In this document: in pieces, positions 12,712-24,754 of the stretch
Layout of the letters: the number at the start of each line of letters is the position of its first letter
How positions within the stretch are numbered: the stretch's first letter is position 1
From: Rhynchosporium graminicola
Taxonomy: Eukaryota > Ascomycota > Leotiomycetes > Helotiales > Ploettnerulaceae
Assembly (NCBI GenBank): GCA_900074885.1
Contig: FJUW01000049.1
Coordinates: 1-54,417 of the forward strand
Direction: 5' to 3'
Length of the DNA stretch: 54,417 bases
Notes under the pieces: generated by a model
What the model was told of the DNA's origin: nothing
Databases searched by the model: none
Seen by the model: only the letters and a program-made list of their open reading frames with translations
Translations under genes and position numbers: made by a program

Positions 12712-12946
12712 TATAACGACTAGTCAGGTTTGGAGGTCTCTCCCTATTAGTGGAAACACTTACTGCTAAGCGAGATTACCCGAGTAGAGTTTAGGGGCCC
12801 CTTTTCATATATATACTTCCATTCTCTCTCTACTTCTAGACTCCTTAGTTATAGATTCTCAAGTAATTCTTACTACTTCATATTCATAGCAATATGAGGT
12901 CTTATTACTCAGGTAGTTTTGAGACCTTTCTAGAGCAAGCGTCACA
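12712..12946 (+). repeat. A1 3' LTR (235 bp)
   Basis: Starts TATAACGACTAG (RIP-changed TGTGACGACTGG) and ends GCGTCACA. It is paired with 6416-6650 and followed by the GAAAG target copy. Confidence 0.95.
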
Positions 12947-15053
12947 GAAAGACTAACCCGTAAGCTATTTATCCTATGATAAGTCCTTATAGAAGGGAAG
13001 TATTACGCTAGACTTAGCTTATCGATTAACCTAATAAGCGAAGTAGTATTAGTAGCTACTTCTATCGGAAAGTTATCCTTACTAAATATTTAGATTCTAG
13101 TATACGTATTAGCTATAAAGGAAGTATTATTTAGGAGGATAGATATCTTATCCTTCGACTCCTGAAGTTACGAGTCCGGGGTCTTTATAGTATAAGCGCT
13201 AAGGATTAGTGTTTCTCTATCCTAAGCTATAGGTAAGATTATAAAAGAAAGGTTCTTAATTAGGATAAAGTCGTCCTCTTTTTCGTCTTTATAAGAAGGC
13301 GATATATAGTTAGGTATAGAAAGTAAGGATAATAGTATCTTAGGTTAGATTTATTCTGTCTTTTTCGTTAAGGATAGCGCTAAAGTAAGTTTATTAAAAA
13401 CTAATAATATTACTAAAATAAGGTTTAAGTAAGAATAAAGCCGCAAGAGGACCCTCCTTAAGTCTCGCAGTAAGCTTTTCCCGAGTCCGCGGATAGAGAA
13501 GGACTTATAGTTTCGGGCGATTCGTTATCCTCTAAATTATACTCTTAATCCGGTTAATATAAGAATCCGTTATTAGAATAGTTAAGTATAACTAGTAATT
13601 AGGAATAGTACGTATTATACCTATTGAAATTCCCGGTTATTAGTAAGTATTAAAGAGAGTACTAAGGTTAGTTTATTATCATAGGAACTTAAGGCTAGTA
13701 CTAGTATAGCTACTAGTTCTAATAGGGTTATCTTCTATTACGCTAAGTAGTTAGTACAGAGGCTAGTACTAATATAATTAACTTATTAGCCTTATCCCTC
13801 TCCTTCTCTTATTATTACTTTCTTCTGAACTCGGCGTATTCTACTAGAGGTATCTAAGGTCGCGGATAAAGTATCAGAAGTTAAGTAAGTACTATTATCG
13901 TCAGGTATCGTCCCGTTAGTACTATTAGTACTAGTGCTTAACTCTATCGTTCGCTTCGGGAGTCTCTATCTCGCCTAATACCTTAGTAATACGAATTATC
14001 TATTACTAGTTATTATAACTCTTATATCTCCTTAGTTTACTTATCGATACGAGACTATATCTATAAGTAAGCTTCCCTCGCCTAATTCTTAGTATTATAA
14101 ATCTTTAACTTAAACTCGTTTATTATATTACTATAGTCTTATAATAGTATACTCGCAGCTAAGCTTAGATCTAAAGCTTAGTATATTCGTTAGATAATAA
14201 GATCTTAGTTTATCTCTCCTGCCTCGATATAGAGATTATATTTATTATCTAAGAATTATCTTAAGGATAACTCGCCTTTATTCTTAAAAGAATATCTTAA
14301 GGTATCGGCTTTCTATACTACTATACTTAGATTCGTATAGAATTAGAGTAGGAGTTAATATTTCTATTCTTCTAAGCTCCGAGCTATAAAGCTAGTGATT
14401 TCCGGAGATAAGGTACTAAGCTAAATAGCAGCTTTATCTTTTATATAAATTAGTAGGACTTTAAGGACTATATCCTCTCTATAATAAGCTACTATTATAT
14501 TAAGTATCGCGATATAGCTAGTAATAGAAGTAGTACTATTAAACTATCCTATATCTTATAAGCGAAGTCGTCAGTATTAGGTATTAAGCACAGGTAGCTT
14601 ATTATCTTATTATAGTCTCCCTAAGTCTTAAGAGTCCGAGTTATCTCTATCTCTTATATTAAGTACGTTATTATTATATACGAAATTATAGCAGTAATTC
14701 GGAAAAGGAAGTTCTATCTTAATAGAAAGTCGGATAAATACTAGAGTACAAGAGATTAATAGTCTTAGAACTACTAGTATAGAAGATATACGTATAGTTA
14801 TCTTAGCTTCTAAGGGGCTAGCTTAGAACTAAGTTAAGAAGATATTAAAGGAAGCTACTAACTTAAGAGCTATTATTCCTAGAGTACTAATTACTCTAAT
14901 AGCCTTATCTTTTAAGTCGGTTAGAATACCGGGGTCTAGGGTACAGACTAAAGCTTTAGCTTATCTTAGAATTAGTAAGAGGATTAATCCGACTAGGTAT
15001 TTATTACCTCTATCCTCTATATCCTCTTATAAGGTCTAGATAAAGATAGTATC

Positions 15054-15288
15054 TGTGACGACTAGTCAGGTTTGGAGGTTTCTCCCTATTAGTAGAAACA
15101 CTTACTACTAAGCGAGATTACACGAGTAGAGTTTAGGGGCCCCTTTTCATATATATACTTCTATTCTCTCTCTACTTCTAGACTCCTTAGTTATAGATTC
15201 TCAAGTGATTCTTACTACTTTATATTTATAGTAATATAAAGTCTTATTACTCAGGTAGTTTTGAGACCTTTCTAGAGTAAGCGTTATA
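15054..15288 (+). repeat. A2 5' LTR (235 bp)
   Basis: Starts TGTGACGACTAG and ends GCGTTATA. AGTTATAGAT at 15189-15198 marks the proposed RNA start. The complementary primer-binding site ATCTATAACT lies at 15291-15300, two bases past the LTR. Confidence 0.94.
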
Positions 15289-15419
15289 TTATCTATAACT
15301 CTTTTACTTATATCTGGGAAGATAGTAAATATCTACTTATATTATACCTCTATACCTAGAGCTACTAAACGCAAGAGACTAAACTATAAAGAGAAAGCTT
15401 ATACTAAGTATAAACTTAA

Positions 15420-18400
15420 AGAATAGCACCTAAACAGAAGTAACCTAAGTCCGATAAATCGACTACTAGTTCTCCGACTCCCTCTACTTCCTATTCTTCA
15501 GCGACTCGTAATACTCGCTATAACCTACCTCTCTCTATAGTAGAGAGTACTCGCGATAATACCTTATCTGAGTTAAGCTCCCTAACTCTTACTATAATCA
15601 ACGAACTCACCGAGTCGCTAAACCTCCTCGATAATACCCTTATATCAATAGTAACTATAAGTAACTTATAGGAAGACCGCGCTTACTAGCTATAAGAGGC
15701 AGAAAGGAAGCTTATAGAGGAGAGATAATTAAACGCCGACCTATCTATAGAACTACACTAGTTATAAGACAAGTTCCTAGAATTACGCTAGTTAACTACT
15801 TAGCGCTCTACTAAGTCTATATCGTTTAATAATATTTAATCGCGTATAATACCGCTACTATTAATTAAAGAAGATAATACTACTCTTACGCTTAATAATC
15901 GTTATCGAGAACAATCTACTAGAGGAATATTATTAATATTATACGCTACGCGTATAGAGAAGATACCGAACCTTCTAAATAAGCTCTGTAATAGAATCGA
16001 CTACTCTCTAAAACTCTAGGAAGTATAGATATATAACGCTCTCCGGCGCTACTTTAGCTACTTTATTAACGAAGATTACTATAAAGATTAGTTACTTAAC
16101 TAAATAGAAAAGATAACTAGAACTTACTTAGAACTCTTATTCTTAGAACTAGAATATAATAAAGAAAGTAGTATAATCGATTCACTCGATATAATTACTT
16201 AACTCGTCTTCTTCTTATCTAATCTATACGACTAATAAACTATAAGAGCTAGCTACTCCGCGCTAAAGATAGATTATAAGTAGACCTTCTAGATGTTCTA
16301 CTACGAGTTTCGTACGCTAGCTCGTAAAGCTAGAGTAAATAATCAATCGACTCTAAAAATAGACTTATAAGAGAAGCTACTTATATAGCTATAGAAATAG
16401 CTCTTCTAATAGTACTAAACGTTAAGAATACTAGAAGAATACGTTAAGGCTATATAAGCTAAAGACTAAAGTTAATTTATTAAAAAGACCCATTATTCTG
16501 AGTCTTTAGCTAAAGCTAGCGCGACTCGGGAACGCCTTATAAATACCTCCTCTTAGCGCTATAGTACTAACTCCTTTTCTTATCCGCAAATTAGTCTTCC
16601 TACGCCCGAGAACACTAATACGACTAGTAAATAAGCATTATACTCTGCACAAAACGATACGCCTCGTATATAATCGCTAGCGAATACTCCTTATTACTTT
16701 ACGCCTACCTTATACTTACGCTTATCGTTAGCTCGACCTAATACTCCGTATCGAATTAATATAATTAATACTAATAATAATATTAATAATAAGCTAGAAG
16801 ATAATAATAACAAAGAAACGTATAATAACACCTAAGAGTATATTAAACCGCTAATAAAAGACTACGCCTAGGGAAAGACTCCTTCCTAGGTAGTATACGA
16901 GATATATAATATCTTAACTTTACGAAGCTTCTTAGTAGTTAATCGTTTACTATATATGCTACTCTTACTAAGAATAGACTCTTATATAAGCTACTTATAC
17001 TTCTCGATTCTAGAGCTAATAAATACTATTTTATTAATTATTCTTTTCTTAAATCTCTTTCCTTCTTCTTAAAACCTTCTATTTACTCTCTACTAAACGT
17101 AATTCCTATTAAAGGCTTTAATAGCGTTAATAGTAGTACTATTAGTTACTATACGATACTTAATTTAATAGTAGATCGTCGCGTTTAAGTATTTACTCCC
17201 TTTCTTATTATTACTCTTAGAAACTATAGTATTATACTCGGAAGGACTTAGCTTTCGGAATATCAAGTACTCTTAGATACTTCTAAACGATAGATTATTT
17301 AGCTACTATATACTCCTCTTAGTAACGTTTATAGCTCTCCGATCGAGATTAAGGACTTACGTAAATACCGTACCTACTAGCGCTACTAACACGACGCTAA
17401 CGAACGAAACGAATACTTTAATTAGTTCTAAGAAGCGTATAAGGAATAGCGAAGCGCAGCTAACTCTCTTATTAATCTTCGAGCTATTATTAACTCTATC
17501 TCTATTATTAAACGACTATTACTAGCTTAGAAGCGCACTTCTAGGGAGACTTATAGCTATAAAAACATCTAAAACTCTCCCCTAGAGAGTATTCTATAGG
17601 TAAATAACCCTTTATTACTACTGCTAATTAGTTAGGACCGATTCTTCGGCGTTTATACCACTTATTATAAATATAATAAGCCTAAGTATTTATTACCTAA
17701 AGAATAAGAATAAAATAATAAAGAGAAGTCTTTATACTCTAGAGAAGCTACTAATATATAGCTGAAATACGTATAATTTAGCGATATTATCGCTTATATC
17801 CCGCGTAAATCTCTACTTTAACCCTAATTAGAAGTCTCTATATCAAAGACCTACGTATAAGACTACGCCTATATAATTCATACTATAGATTAATAATTAA
17901 TTAGGATACTATCTCGCGACTTAATAGAAGCTACTTAAAGTATAAATATAGCTACTACGATATTTCAGAAGCGATAAAGATCACCTCGTATGCTTAGACC
18001 TCCTCTAGAGCCTCTTGCGCTAGAGATTTACACGATTAGTAGCTTAGCTTTCTATCTCTTATATAAACGCTAGAAGTCTTCTAATAATAAGATCTTCTCT
18101 ACTACTCTTTACGAGATAGATAAGCTTCTTAACGACCGAATCGCAGTTTAGTAACGCAATACTACTATCGTATCTTTAATTATCGACCTTACGGAATATC
18201 GTAAAACCGCTTAATAATTTGCTATTAGCTTAAGCGAATTAGATTCAGAACTATAGATCCCTTATAAGTATAGCTAGTAGGTATACGTCTTTTCTAAGGA
18301 AGCTAGCGATATTCTCCCTTCTTATTACTTATACGATTACCGAATTAAGCTTAAGGAAAGGGCTAAGAAGAACCTTAAATACTCCCTCTTATATAAGATA

Positions 18401-21400
18401 TTAGCTAAAGAACTTAAAGTTATTAAGGCATATATTACTAATAACTTAGCTAAAGGTTTTATTAAACTTTCTTAAGTACTATAAGCTATACTTATTCTTT
18501 TCGTTAAGAAAGCTAATAGAAGTCTAAGATTCTATATTAACTTTCGCGCACTTAATAACCTCACGAGGAAGGATTAATATCTACTGCTATTAATCGATAA
18601 AACGCTAGCTAGAATCTCTACTACTAAGATATTCACTAAACTAGATATTCGCTAAGCGTTCTACCGAATTCGAATAGATCTAGCCTCTAAAGAGTATACG
18701 ACTTTCCGGACCTGTTATAGTATATATAAGTGTAAGGTACTCCCTTTCGGTCTAACTAATAGCTCTATAATATACTAGCGATATATAAATAACGTCTTAT
18801 TCGACTACTTAGATAACTTCTATATAGTATATCTAGATAATATTCTAATCTACTCTAACGACCTACTATAGTATTAATTATACGTATATAAGGTACTATA
18901 ATAATTATAAGACGCTAGATTATAAGCCGACCTTAAGAAGTATAAATTCAATATTACTCGCACTAAATACCTTAGATTTATTATCTCTACTTCTAGGATC
19001 AAGGTAGACCCTAAGAAAGTTAATATTATATAATCTTAGAATTACCTAACTATAGTTAAGGGTATATAATCGTTCTTAAGCTTTTATAACTTCTACTAAC
19101 GATTTATTAAGGACTACGGAATTATTATAAAACCTCTTATATAACTTACTAAAAATAACATATTATTTCAGTTCGCTAAGGAGTATAAAGATACCTTTAA
19201 TTACCTAAAGCACGCTCTTACTTTAGCACTACTCCTCTACNAACCTTCTTAAGTACTATACGCTATACTTATTCTTTTCGTTAAGAAAGCTAATAGAAGT
19301 CTAAGATTCTATATTAACTTTCGCGCACTTAATAACCTCACGAGGAAGGATTAATATCTACTGCTATTAATCGATAAAACGCTAGCTAGAATCTCTACTA
19401 CTAAGATATTCACTAAACTAGATATTCGCTAAGCGTTCTACCGAATTCGAATAGATCTAGCCTCTAAAGAGTATACGACTTTCCGGACCTGTTATAGTAT
19501 ATATAAGTGTAAGGTACTCCCTTTCGGTCTAACTAATAGCTCTATAATATACTAGCGATATATAAATAACGTCTTATTCGACTACTTAGATAACTTCTAT
19601 ATAGTATATCTAGATAATATTCTAATCTACTCTAACGACCTACTATAGTATTAATTATACGTATATAAGGTACTATAATAATTATAAGACGCTAGATTAT
19701 AAGCCGACCTTAAGAAGTATAAATTCAATATTACTCGCACTAAATACCTTAGATTTATTATCTCTACTTCTAGGATCAAGGTAGACCCTAAGAAAGTTAA
19801 TATTATATAATCTTAGAATTACCTAACTATAGTTAAGGGTATATAATCGTTCTTAAGCTTTTATAACTTCTACTAACGATTTATTAAGGACTACGGAATT
19901 ATTATAAAACCTCTTATATAACTTACTAAAAATAACATATTATTTCAGTTCGCTAAGGAGTATAAAGATACCTTTAATTACCTAAAGCACGCTCTTACTT
20001 TAGCACTACTCCTCTACTACTATTAGTAATATCTACCTTATATAATTGAAACAGACGGTAGTAATAGAGTAATAGTAGGTATACTATCGTAATAGCATAA
20101 TAAAGACTAGTTCCTAGTAGCCTACTTCTCTAAGACTATACTACCTGCCGAGCTTAATTACGCTATCTATAATAAGGAAATACTCGTAATTATACGATCT
20201 TTTAGTAACTAGAGATCTGAGCTCATAGGCGCACTATATCAGATCTGTATTGTTACTAATTATAAAGCTCTTAAGTACTTTATAACCTCTAAATAGCTAA
20301 ACGTACGATAAGCATAATAAGCCGAGCTACTCGCAGATTATAACTTTATAATTACCTATCGACCTAGGAAGTATAATCTACTCGCTAACGCTCTCTCTTA
20401 TAGAATAGATAAATTAGATAACTAGAATAATACTAAAAGAACATAGCGTTTATAGCAGCTACTACGCGAAGACTAAATCGATCTAGTACTACTTATAAGT
20501 AACCTACGGAATAGCTCTGACTCTATAGATAACTTTAAGCTTATTAAAACCTTAGAAGTCGCAAACCTATCGCTAGTCTTTTCTATAATATAGTAAGTAC
20601 TTAAAGCTAATCGAAATACGCTATTAATCTAAGTACTAAAGAAATAAGCTCTCTCAGCTACTCCTAGAAAACTAACTATAGAAAAAGATCTTCTACTCTA
20701 TAAAGGAAGACTAATCGTACTTAACGTTTTATACCTTCGCACGCTACTTATACGCGAAGTATAAAACTAATTAGAGACTACCTATCTAAGTGCAAAGAAG
20801 ACCTTATAACTACTAGTATTATAATACTAGTAGTACGGAATCGCTTTAACTATTAACTAGTACTACTATAACTATTATACTTACTAACGAATTCAAGTGC
20901 CGCGTGATAAGAAACCGAGCCTCCTCTAACTTCTACTCGTACTATCGCGTCTATAGGAGCATATTATAATCGACTACTATAGCTTTAACTATAATAAATA
21001 TAGCTACAATAACGTTCTCGTATTTATCGACTATTTTAGTAAATAAGTAATTAGTATTCTATACTAAAAGACATCAAATAAGCGCGACCTTATAAAGCTT
21101 TACTTATAATAAGTATAAAACTATTTCGGAGCTCTATTAATAATTACCTCTAATAGAGGGCCTTAATTCGTTTCCTGTTTTTAGACTATAGTTATCACGA
21201 TTCTTAGCACTAAAAGATAGCTTTCTATAGTAGATTACTTATAAATAGATAGCTAAATAGAGATCTATAACTAATATCTCTAATATAAATTACGACTTTT
21301 TATCTCTTACTATTAAGATAACTAGTCGGAATTCTTACTTATTATAGATTACGCCTAGATAACTCTCCCTTACGAATCCCTTAGAGGTCTCTTACCCTTT

Positions 21401-22120
21401 AAAGTCGTTTATAGATATATACCTCGCGTTAATTAGAATTAGAAAGACTTACCTAACTCTATTACGCTTACTAATAAGTTAAATACTTAGTAAGCTCTAG
21501 ATTATACTAATCGTCTGCGCGATACCTAGACTACTACTTAATTAAGCCTCTAATATATATAAGCTAAGATAGCTTAATCCTATAATCGCTCGCGCTATAA
21601 AGTCGACTTTACTACAGACGACCTTATCTAGCTAGATATATACTACTTTATAAGTACTCGACCTAGTAAAAAACTCGACTTCCCGACTAATAGACCCTTC
21701 CGTGTAATTAAAAAGGTCAGAAGCTCTTATTATCTAGAGCTCCCTACTAGTATAAAAGTATATAACGTATTCCCTACTACTAAGCTAAAGAAGTATCTAA
21801 ACGACCAATTACTAGGATAAACCTTACTACTACTACTACATATTAATATTACTAGTGATAATAAATAGGAGATCGAAGATATACTTATATACTATAAGTA
21901 GCGTAATAGCCTCTTATACCGAGTTTCCTAGTTAAATCAAGATGTCGATCTCACGTGATATAACGCTATAGATATTAAATACGCTCCTACTAAGCTATAA
22001 TAATTCTACCTTAATAACCTAACGTAAGCTAGACCTCCCGCTAAACTACCTGATTAGCTGAAAGCTTTCTATAATAGAATTAATAATTACGACTACCTTA
22101 ATAGTAATAAGGAAATAGAT
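15420..22120 (+). pseudogene. A2 gag-pol, RIP-inactivated
   Basis: Same domain order as A1: Gag, protease (DSRAN-type remnant near 17005), RT (YLDN-type box near 18806, repeated near 19583 because of the assembly duplication), RNase H near 20050, integrase 20.75-21.4 kb and chromodomain about 21866-22010. It carries the 15-bp in-frame segment (16801-16815) that A1 lacks. Stops are denser than in A1, so the copy is long dead. Confidence 0.85.
18465..20017. other. 776-bp direct duplication across a single N (assembly artefact)
   Basis: 18465-19240 and 19242-20017 are nearly identical at a fixed offset of 777, with the only N of this region at 19241 between them. Two mismatches are visible near the start of the copies. 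Removing one copy and the N gives A2 exactly the length of A3, so this is an unmerged contig overlap rather than biology. Confidence 0.93.
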
Positions 22121-22124
22121 TAAC

Positions 22125-22159
22125 GCTCGAGGGCGAGCTTTTTTCGGAGGAGGGAGTAG
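22125..22159 (+). promoter_or_regulatory. A2 hairpin plus polypurine tract
   Basis: The hairpin GCTCGAGGGCGAGC (22125-22138) is identical to that of A1 despite heavy mutation around it. It is followed by a T-run and GGAGGAGGGAGTAG just before the 3' LTR. Confidence 0.75.
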
Positions 22160-22394
22160 TATAATAACTAGTCAGGTTTAGAGGTTTCTCCCTATTAGTA
22201 GAAACACTTACTACTAAGCGAGATTACACGAGTAGAGTTTAGAGGCCCCTTTTCATATATATACTTCCATTCCCTCTCTACTTCTTCACTCCTTAGTTAT
22301 AGATTCTCAAGTGATTCTTACTACTTTATATTCATAGTAATATGAGGTCTTATTACTCAGGTAGTTTTGAGACCTTTCTAGAGCAAGCGTTACA
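22160..22394 (+). repeat. A2 3' LTR (235 bp)
   Basis: Starts TATAATAAC and ends GCGTTACA. Paired with 15054-15288; it differs by transitions. Confidence 0.94.
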
Positions 22395-22846
22395 ATATCG
22401 CTCTTCTACTTATTCTTAGTATATACTAATACTATAGCTATAGCTATCAGTAGTATAAATATAGAGCTAGGTAGCTAGTTTATTAAGATAAATTTATCTT
22501 ATAGCTATCTCGCTAATTCTTCGGCTCTAAGTAAGGTCTTATCCTTTAGTAAGATAGACTATCTCGGTAAGAGAGACTTCGATAACTATAATAATTAGTC
22601 GATCGGAGAAGTTTATCTTTAATAGAAAGAGGCTATCAGGACCGTTAGCTTAAGGAAAGCCTAGTCTCGGATTATTTATAAGTTAGCTAGTAGAGATATA
22701 CGTTAGCATTAACTTCGGGATATAATCCGTATTAGCGTAACTAGTACTCTCTTAGTAAGTTAGTCTAATTTAGTATCTTAGATTAATTAAGAGTTACGAG
22801 GCACTATAAGAAAAGGACTTAGTTTAGGTAATAATTATAGTAGTAT

Positions 22847-23048
22847 TATGACAGCGCATGGTATACGTAGCAGATACGGGCCAGTATCGGTGCCTTAGGT
22901 ATACCCTCCTTATATATATAGAAGGTGCAGACTCCTTTAGAGCTCTGTATCTTTCTGTTTCCTTTGTACTAGACTATATAAGATCGCTCTTAGCCTCCCT
23001 ACTTATTTATTCTTACTTATATACCGCCTTAAGTCTTATGTCGTTATA
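22847..23048 (+). repeat. C 5' LTR (202 bp)
   Basis: TATGACAGCGCATGG at the start (ancestral TGTGAC) and TCGTTATA at the end. A TATATATATA box near 22910-22920 precedes ATCTTTCTGTTT (22949-22960), the proposed RNA start. A 64-codon open frame from 22858 is LTR sequence, not a gene. Confidence 0.92.
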
Positions 23049-23050
23049 TT

Positions 23051-23062
23051 AAATAGAAAGAT
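23051..23062 (+). promoter_or_regulatory. C self-priming primer-binding site
   Basis: AAATAGAAAGAT begins two bases (TT) after the LTR. It complements ATCTTTCTGTTT in the LTR (22949-22960) at 11 of 12 positions as written. The remaining position is a CA-to-TA change, so the ancestor matched at all 12. Confidence 0.6.
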
Positions 23063-23402
23063 TAAGACCGCCGGGGATAGTATTAAATAATATCTTACTC
23101 AGAAAACTCGATTCGCACGTATAACTACTAAGGAGCTCTTCGCTAAGTTATCTCTACTTACCTTAGATTTTCGGAATTATACGGAAATAGTTAGTACTAT
23201 TAATTACGAATTCGACAGTTAAGTTTTCAAAAGAGCCGAGATTCCAGAGATCTCTCGGACAGCTAGGAATTTGAACGTAATTCAGCCTTAGAAGCACTAG
23301 TATTACTACGAAGTCACTCTCGGATACTTCGAAACTCGTTCCTTCGTGCGTACGAAGTAAAATAGCGGACGAATTTTAGGTAGAAACTTCCCTATAGGCC
23401 CT

Positions 23403-23777
23403 AATATTTATTATCCTCTCACCTGACTTCAACCTTCCGAAAGTAGCTCTAATAGCGAAAAACCTTACTTTTAGGCTAGGACGAAGTAGCTTATTACCCT
23501 AGCGGAAATTACCGGAATCCGACTTATAACCCCCGTACCCCGGTATAATTTATCCCCCTCAGCAGAATCGACCTCCTTCTACTAGAAAAAAATATTTATT
23601 ATCCCCTTACCCGACTTCAACCTTCCGAAAGCAGCTCTAATAGCGAAAAACCTTACTTTTAGGCTAGGACGAAGTAGCTTATTACCCTAGCGGAAATTGC
23701 CGGAATCCGACTCGTAACCCCTATACCCCGGTACAATTTATCCCCCTCGGCAGAATCGACCTCCTTCTACTAGAACC
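23403..23777 (+). repeat. Tandem pair of 188-bp units inside C
   Basis: AATATTTATTATCC starts at 23403 and again at 23591. The two units are nearly identical throughout and differ by transitions. The related element C' has a single unit in the corresponding segment (about 48.3-48.5 kb, opposite strand), so the duplication is specific to C or its subfamily. Confidence 0.85.
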
Positions 23778-24135
23778 TTTAATTTAACACTTTCTATATC
23801 TACTTAATAAAGATATCTAACTCTCCTTAATCTTTTAGCTTCTTTAGAATTCGATTTGGACCTTCGTTTCTTTCGTAACCTTCAAGTGTTTCAATCACTC
23901 GCTTAGCCTCGCTTATTCAGCAAAACTCGGTATTACAATTACCGACGGAACCTACTTTAGAATCGCAATTTCGCTCTAATCGTAGCAATATCACCGGAGA
24001 TTACGTTTCCCTCTGCAGAAGAGATAATCTCGGTACTGAATTAGTATCTACGGTTTCGGTTTAATGGAATAATTAGAGGTTATTATATTTGACTGCGTTT
24101 TATACCTACTTTATTTCCTTTGTTCGATTCTTCAA

Positions 24136-24171
24136 GGCTCGAGGGCGAGCCTTTGTCTTAGAAGGGGGTAA
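24136..24171 (+). promoter_or_regulatory. C hairpin plus polypurine tract
   Basis: GGCTCGAGGGCGAGCC (24136-24151) has the same core as the A-family hairpin, with one more base pair. A GAAGGGGGTAA purine tract follows and touches the 3' LTR. Confidence 0.72.
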
Positions 24172-24373
24172 TGTGATAGCGCATAGTATACGTAGCAGAT
24201 ACGGGCTAGTATCGGTGCCTTAGGCATACCCTCCTTATATATATAGAAGGTGCAGACTCCTTTAGAGCTCTGCATCTTTCTGTTTCCTTCGTACCAGACA
24301 ATATAAGATCGCTCTTAGCCTCCCTACTTGTTTATTCTTGCTTGTATACCGCCTTGAGTCTTGTGTCGTTACA
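24172..24373 (+). repeat. C 3' LTR (202 bp)
   Basis: TGTGATAGCGC at the start and GTCGTTACA at the end. It is paired with 22847-23048 and followed by the AGTAT duplication. Confidence 0.92.
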
Positions 24374-24754
24374 AGTATCTCTAGGTATTCTTAAACAGGA
24401 GATATAGATAGACCGGCGAAAGAAGTCCGTATAGATTACTCTGATTTAAGTATTAAAAATAAAAATCTCCCTTAGTAGTCTCTTAAGCGATTACTCCTCC
24501 CTTTAGTATTAGAGCCTCTAATATAGTAGTATATAAAATAGTACTACTAGCAAAGTCTCCGGAGTATCGCAAGGGTTCCGAGTAAGTAAAAGAAGGTCCT
24601 TTATATAAGGGGTAGTAGTTTAGAGACTTAATTTTACCTTATACTCTTAGAATTACTATTATATTAGGGGGCGTCTAAGATATATATATAGTAAAAGTCT
24701 TAATTCTGTCTATCGCTATAGTAAGAGGAACTATCTAAGTAAAGCTAACTAACG

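Larger units (their letters stand above)
6416..12946 (+). mobile_element. A1: complete chromodomain Ty3/gypsy element with target duplication
   Basis: It is bounded by two 235-bp LTRs and flanked by the 5-bp duplication GAAAG (6411-6415 and 12947-12951). Its length is 6531 bp, 33 bp shorter than A3. A single N at 6698 replaces 19 bp (net 18), and 15 bp present in A2, A3 and A0 are absent near 8144. It is the least mutated A copy, retaining more CA/TG, and its protein motifs are therefore the most readable. It was inserted into B, whose minus-strand sequence continues on both sides. Confidence 0.96.
15054..22394 (+). mobile_element. A2: complete chromodomain Ty3/gypsy element containing an assembly duplication
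   Basis: It has two 235-bp LTRs. The flanking duplication is GTATC (15049-15053) against ATATC (22395-22399), a one-base difference of the RIP type. The apparent length of 7341 bp becomes 6564 bp, identical to A3, once the 776-bp repeat and the N at 19241 are removed. It was inserted into B. It is more heavily mutated than A1, with most TG and CA converted to TA. Confidence 0.95.
22847..24373 (+). mobile_element. C: short non-autonomous LTR retrotransposon (1527 bp)
   Basis: Two 202-bp LTRs (22847-23048 and 24172-24373) flank only 1123 bp. The element is bounded by the perfect 5-bp duplication AGTAT (22842-22846 and 24374-24378). No RT, RNase H or integrase is present, so it must depend on another element. 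The leader after the 5' LTR (for example AGAGATCTCTCGG and AATTCAGC) also appears in the leader of E, and the LTR ends are alike, so an E-type element is the likely helper. It has a primer-binding site, hairpin and polypurine tract (GAAGGGGGTAA). It was inserted into B. Confidence 0.9.

Noticed and set aside
22858..23052. 64-codon open frame, also present at 48864-49058
   Set aside because: Both lie within the 202-bp LTRs of C and C'. The similarity reflects the repeat, and C-family LTRs are simply less RIP-mutated; there is no evidence of coding.
23403..23777. Direct repeats considered as a CRISPR-like or satellite array
   Set aside because: Only two long adjacent units without spacers, located inside an LTR element of a eukaryote.
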